64,000 nucleotides of DNA from Pseudomonas mandelii (GTDB lineage: Bacteria > Pseudomonadota > Gammaproteobacteria > Pseudomonadales > Pseudomonadaceae), in the NCBI RefSeq assembly GCF_900106065.1, contig NZ_LT629796.1, positions 3,875,501 to 3,939,500 on the forward strand, written 5' to 3'. The position numbers were made by a program, and so were the translations under genes. Within the stretch, counting starts at the first letter, position 1; each line of letters begins with the position of its first letter. A model generated the notes under the pieces. It was not told where the DNA came from and ran no database searches. It saw only the letters and a list, made by a program, of their open reading frames with translations. Shown piece by piece: positions 60,893 to 64,000 of the stretch.

Positions 60893-61771
60893 GTGATCAA
60901 TGCAGCGACGCACTATCGACTCGACTATCCAGACCTGGCGCTAATCCTCGCCTTGGTGCGCGGCGGCTCTCTGGCCCGGGCATCGGCGTTATTGAAGGTC
61001 GACGTGTCGACGGTGTTTCGCGCGGTTCGCCGACTGGAAGCCGCGCTGGGCCAGCAACTGTTCGAAAAAAGCCGCGCCGGTTACCTGCCGACCACACTCG
61101 CCCAGACCCTGGCCGAGCAAGCCGAGCGCGCGGAACAAGCGCTGGACGCGGCGCGCATTGGCGTGGAGCAGGGCGGTGAAGTCATCAGCGGCACGGTGCG
61201 GCTGACCTGCACCGATTCTGTCCTGCAAGGGTTGCTGCTGCCGGCGCTGGCGCAGTTCATGCCGTCCTACCCGGCGCTGACCCTCGAACTGAGCACCTCC
61301 AACGACTTCGCCAACCTCAGCCGTCGGGATGCCGATATCGCCTTGCGCCTGACTCGCGCACCGCCCGAGCATCTGGTTGGTCGACGTCTGGCGGATATTT
61401 CCTATCGGGTCTGTGCCAGTACGGCGTACCTGAAATCAGTCGATCCTGAAGACCTGGCCTCGCTGACCTGGATCGCGCCGGATGACTTTCTTCCCGACCA
61501 CCCCACCGTGGCATGGCGGCGCCAGCAACTGCCCGGCGTCACACCGGCTTATCGCTGCAACAGCATGCTGTCGGTGACCGAGTTGGTGCGTGCCGGGCTG
61601 GGCGTTGCGGCGTTACCGGACTTTTTGATCGGTGATGAACTGCAACCACTGACCGGCCCGCTGCACGGTTACGACACCGCGCTCTGGTTGCTGACCCGTC
61701 CGGACTGCCGCGCGTTGCGCTCGGTGGTGACGTTGTTCGATGAGCTGGGGCGGGCGCTTCGACTGCCGTGA
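60893..61771 (+). CDS. LysR-family regulator
   Basis: A 292-residue LysR-type regulator, HTH LALVRGGSLARASALLKVDV (residues ~18-37, with AVRRLEAALGQQLFEKSRAG following) and an effector domain including VRLTCTDSVLQGLLLPALAQ (~100). GTG 60893 is the most plausible start, although no clear ribosome site is seen; the open frame extends to a TTG at 60830. It is divergent from the ABM/amidotransferase operon, its likely target. Confidence 0.83.
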   Translation: MINAATHYRLDYPDLALILALVRGGSLARASALLKVDVSTVFRAVRRLEAALGQQLFEKSRAGYLPTTLAQTLAEQAERAEQALDAARIGVEQGGEVISGTVRLTCTDSVLQGLLLPALAQFMPSYPALTLELSTSNDFANLSRRDADIALRLTRAPPEHLVGRRLADISYRVCASTAYLKSVDPEDLASLTWIAPDDFLPDHPTVAWRRQQLPGVTPAYRCNSMLSVTELVRAGLGVAALPDFLIGDELQPLTGPLHGYDTALWLLTRPDCRALRSVVTLFDELGRALRLP

Positions 61772-61778
61772 TCGGGTG

Positions 61779-62315
61779 CTAATCCTTCGGATGATCATTC
61801 ACTAAATGCTGATGCATTTCCGAGGTCAGGCTTTCAATGCGTTCGGTCAGGTTCTTGGTCATTTCCGTAAGCCGGGTGTTCAGTTCAAGCAGCTCGAGCA
61901 GTTGCGCGGTGTTCTGCGCCGCTTGTGCCTGGCGTTCGCTGTTGGCCACGGCGATGGATTCGCGGTGCAGGGCATCGGCATCGGTCTGGGCTTTGTCCCG
62001 CGCCGCCTGACGGGTCTGGGCCAACAGGATCAGGGGAGCGGCATACGCCGCCTGCAGGCTGAACGCCAGGTTGAGCAGGATGAACGGATAAACGTCGAAC
62101 TGGGTCACGCCAGAGACGTTAAGGCAGATCCAGATCGCCACGATCAGCGTCTGGGCGCCCAGGAAGGTCGGCGTGCCGAAGAACCGTGCAAAGGCCTCGG
62201 CGCGCAGGGCGAACTTGTCGTTGCCGAACGTTGGCTCCAAGTGGGCATGGGGGCGGTGAAAGCGCAGGTGATCGACGGCAGCGGCGGGTTTGGTTTCGTG
62301 GGTCGGCGTGGTCAT
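61779..62315 (-). CDS. DUF1003 membrane protein
   Basis: A 178-residue protein of the DUF1003 family. A cytoplasmic N-terminus is followed by two TM helices: FLGAQTLIVAIWICLNVSGV (~residues 50-69) and VYPFILLNLAFSLQAAYAAP (~74-93), the conserved FPFILLN-type motif. A charged coiled coil (~105-170, QAAQNTAQLLELLELNTRLT) forms the C-terminus. Function is unknown; relatives are called CorA-like Mg2+ channels without proof. Confidence 0.88.
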   Translation of the reverse strand: MTTPTHETKPAAAVDHLRFHRPHAHLEPTFGNDKFALRAEAFARFFGTPTFLGAQTLIVAIWICLNVSGVTQFDVYPFILLNLAFSLQAAYAAPLILLAQTRQAARDKAQTDADALHRESIAVANSERQAQAAQNTAQLLELLELNTRLTEMTKNLTERIESLTSEMHQHLVNDHPKD

Positions 62316-62454
62316 GATGATCTCTGCGTGGCGCTGGGACTGACGTTCACTATAGCCCCAGCGCCATTTTCATTTTGAAACACATTGCCGCGTTTTATTC
62401 AGCGCGCGCTGTGATCGGTGTTTCGGCAGAGATTGTCATTTATGGCAGCTCGAT

Positions 62455-63063
62455 TCAGCGCTGATAACAGGCCAGGAACATGTCCAGTGCTGACTCCACC
62501 ACGGTGCGTTGCATCTCATCTGACAGCGGGGGCAGCCCCATGGAAATCTGCGGCCAGAACGCAAAGGATTTAAGCATTCCCTGGATCTGCTGCGCGGCAA
62601 ATTCGGGGGCGACCGGCTTCAACCGACCGTCCGCCTGGGCGGCGCGGATCCACACAGTCAGGCCTTCTTCACGCTCGCCCATCCGGGCCACCATGTTCTG
62701 CGCGCGCTCGGGAGAATGGATGGTGGCGGCGATCGCCACCCGCGCCAGGTCGAGAAAGTTTTCATCGCCCAGCATCTGCAATTTCGCCTGCAACATCTGG
62801 CGCATTTGCTCGCGCAGGGGCAGGTCAGGGCGGTAGGACGTTTCCTGTTCGGCGGTCACCCGCGCCCACAGTTGATTGAGGATTTCGGCGAACAATTCTT
62901 CCTTGCTGGGGAAGTGGTTGTACACCGTGCGCTTCGACACCCCAGCGGTGGCGGCGATCTTGTCCATGCTGGTGATGTCGAAACCGTTGGCACGGAATTC
63001 GGCAATCGCCGCCTGAATGATGGCTTCGCGTTTTCGGTCGGTGAGGCGCTGTGGAGCTGTCAT
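62455..63063 (-). CDS. TetR-family transcriptional regulator
   Basis: A 202-residue TetR/AcrR regulator. The N-terminal HTH is KIAATAGVSKRTVYNHFPSK (~residues 37-56) after REAIIQAAIAEFRANGFDIT. The C-terminal helical domain with SFAFWPQISMGLPPLSDEMQ binds an unknown ligand. The 213-bp gap to the divergent hydrolase gene contains two 16-bp repeated palindromes plus a partial third, very likely its operators. Confidence 0.9.
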   Translation of the reverse strand: MTAPQRLTDRKREAIIQAAIAEFRANGFDITSMDKIAATAGVSKRTVYNHFPSKEELFAEILNQLWARVTAEQETSYRPDLPLREQMRQMLQAKLQMLGDENFLDLARVAIAATIHSPERAQNMVARMGEREEGLTVWIRAAQADGRLKPVAPEFAAQQIQGMLKSFAFWPQISMGLPPLSDEMQRTVVESALDMFLACYQR

Positions 63064-63094
63064 AAGTACGCTTCGGCAGTCGGCAGAGAAGAAT

Positions 63095-63110
63095 TACACT
63101 CGGCAGTTTA
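63095..63110. promoter_or_regulatory. TetR operator copy 1
   Basis: TACACTCGGCAGTTTA: arms TACACT and the near complement AGTTTA, matching copy 2 in length and register. It lies 31 bp from the TetR start, placing it for autorepression. Confidence 0.65.
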
Positions 63111-63141
63111 CTTGTGATCCGCTTTGATGCAACCTAGAAAC

Positions 63142-63157
63142 TACACTGTGCAGTGTA
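63142..63157. promoter_or_regulatory. TetR operator copy 2
   Basis: TACACTGTGCAGTGTA: 7-bp arms TACACTG and CAGTGTA are perfect reverse complements around TG. It is the strongest of the sites. A partial third copy, CTGTGCAGTG, follows at 63172-63181. Confidence 0.7.
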
Positions 63158-63171
63158 ATGTTTCGTTAATC

Positions 63172-63181
63172 CTGTGCAGTG
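63172..63181. promoter_or_regulatory. Partial TetR operator copy 3
   Basis: CTGTGCAGTG repeats the centre of copy 2, but its outer arms are lost. Spacing from copy 2 (about 25 bp centre to centre) suggests cooperative or derived binding. Confidence 0.45.
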
Positions 63182-63276
63182 AATACTAGAATTTCCGGCT
63201 GATGCGTGCGTGCTTTGGCCAATTATCGTCCCACCGTGAAATCCGCGCTTTGCGGTTTTTCTGGAGTTACTCAGAC

Positions 63277-64000
63277 ATGGCCGACTCAATTTCCCCTGCG
63301 GACAATGCCTCCACACCCGAAGCTTCCCGTCAGGCACAAGGACTGTTCCAGAATCATGTGCCTGTGCAACGTGAAGGCGTGCGAAAAATGCTGCGCATCA
63401 TGTGGAACATGATTTTCAACAAACCGCGCGACACTCGCCCAACTGCACCCGTCCCGGTGCAAGCCCTGAGCCACGCAGCATTGATCGCCGCGCCCAACCA
63501 CAGCGTCTATCGCCTCGGCCACTCCACCGTACTGCTGAAACTGCGGGACAAATTCTGGATCACCGACCCGGTCTTCGCCGAGCGCGCTTCACCCGTGCAA
63601 TGGGCCGGCCCCAAGCGTTTCCACCAGCCACCGATCAGCCTCGATGACTTGCCGCCGATAGAGGCGGTGATCCTGTCGCATGACCACTACGACCACCTCG
63701 ATTATCAAACGGTGCTCACACTGGCGGACAAGGCCAACTACTTCCTGACGCCACTGGGCGTAGGCGACACCCTGGTCAAATGGGGCGTCGATGCCAGCAA
63801 AGTGCGCCAACTCGATTGGTGGCAGGGCACGGAAGTCGATGGCATCCAGTTCATCGCCACACCGTCGCAGCACTTTTCCGGGCGCGGCCTGTTCGATGGC
63901 AACAGCACGCTCTGGGCCTCGTGGGTGATGATCGATGGCGACACGCGGATCTTCTTCAGCGGCGACAGCGGTTATTTCGATGGCTTCAAACGCATCGGCG
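63277..64000 (+). CDS. Metallo-beta-lactamase-fold hydrolase, 3' end beyond window
   Basis: Partial: 241 codons seen, open to the window edge. It resembles the NAPE-PLD/UlaG-like branch of the MBL superfamily. VYRLGHSTVLLKLRDKFWIT (~residue 76) and the metal motif VILSHDHYDHLDYQTVL (~130, H-x-H-x-D-H) are clear, followed by IQFIATPSQHFSGRGLFDGN (~190, third ligand His) and RIFFSGDSGYFDGF (~228, bridging Asp). ATG 63277 follows GGAG. There is no signal peptide. The adjacent TetR gene with operators between suggests inducible expression. Substrate may be a phosphodiester, by family only. Confidence 0.88.
   Translation, partial: MADSISPADNASTPEASRQAQGLFQNHVPVQREGVRKMLRIMWNMIFNKPRDTRPTAPVPVQALSHAALIAAPNHSVYRLGHSTVLLKLRDKFWITDPVFAERASPVQWAGPKRFHQPPISLDDLPPIEAVILSHDHYDHLDYQTVLTLADKANYFLTPLGVGDTLVKWGVDASKVRQLDWWQGTEVDGIQFIATPSQHFSGRGLFDGNSTLWASWVMIDGDTRIFFSGDSGYFDGFKRIG

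Overview
This window is chromosomal DNA from a Pseudomonas, most likely of the P. fluorescens complex. The evidence is high-GC coding, an Entner-Doudoroff/glucose-uptake cluster in the Pseudomonas order (edd-glk-gltR-gtrS ... gts-oprB ... hexR/zwf-pgl-eda), a phaJ4-hydrolase-fadD2-fadD1 block, and many REP-type inverted repeat doublets (17 located) of the kinds common in fluorescent pseudomonads. I see no rRNA, tRNA, CRISPR, phage or insertion-sequence genes.

Layout. 1-16.4 kb: glucose catabolism. It holds the end of edd, glk, the GltR/GtrS two-component system, an AGE-type sugar isomerase, the GtsABCD ABC importer, the OprB porin, a hexose-6-phosphate mutarotase, the HexR repressor, and zwf-pgl-eda. 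Sugar enters through OprB, is carried by GtsABCD, phosphorylated by Glk, and runs through Zwf, Pgl, Edd and Eda to pyruvate and glyceraldehyde-3-phosphate. 16.5-22.6 kb: an intradiol dioxygenase, a class V aminotransferase, small stress-type proteins, and a three-gene FUSC/DUF1656/HlyD efflux system. 22.8-28.3 kb: fatty-acid activation and PHA-precursor genes. 28.3-36.4 kb: small stress proteins, YihY, a peptide deformylase, a GNAT enzyme, a BdlA-like double-PAS chemoreceptor, a GST, and a PACE efflux gene with a LysR regulator. 36.5-39.7 kb: gluconate regulon gntR/gntK-gntT with GntR operators. 39.9-44.5 kb: alanine aminotransferase, LysE exporter, GyrI-like protein, a 36-residue membrane protein, acetyltransferases, and a flavoprotein. 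44.6-47.3 kb: an ECF42-type sigma factor operon (SnoaL, DGPF/YciI, SRPBCC, sigma). 47.4-64 kb: a second LysR/PACE pair, SDR/LysR, Pit phosphate transporter, ZntB/CorA channel, chemoreceptor, orphan kinase, PepSY protein, GlpQ, an ABM/glutamine-amidotransferase-like pair, LysR, DUF1003, TetR, and the start of a metallo-beta-lactamase-fold hydrolase.

Regulatory signals seen directly. A 67-bp element is shared by the AGE gene and gtsA promoters. There is a HexR palindrome between hexR and zwf, and GntR boxes lie around gntR/gntK/gntT. An ECF42-like promoter precedes the sigma operon, a FliA-like promoter precedes a chemoreceptor, and two to three repeated 16-bp operators lie between the TetR gene and the hydrolase.

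Most of the window is ordinary core and accessory Pseudomonas biology. The less explained parts are the shared glucose promoter element, the ECF42 module, twin divergent LysR/PACE pairs, an amidotransferase-like protein with Gln at the catalytic His position, several very small proteins, and the REP elements, one of which supplies the C-terminus of an acetyltransferase. All calls come from reading the sequence; no database search was run.
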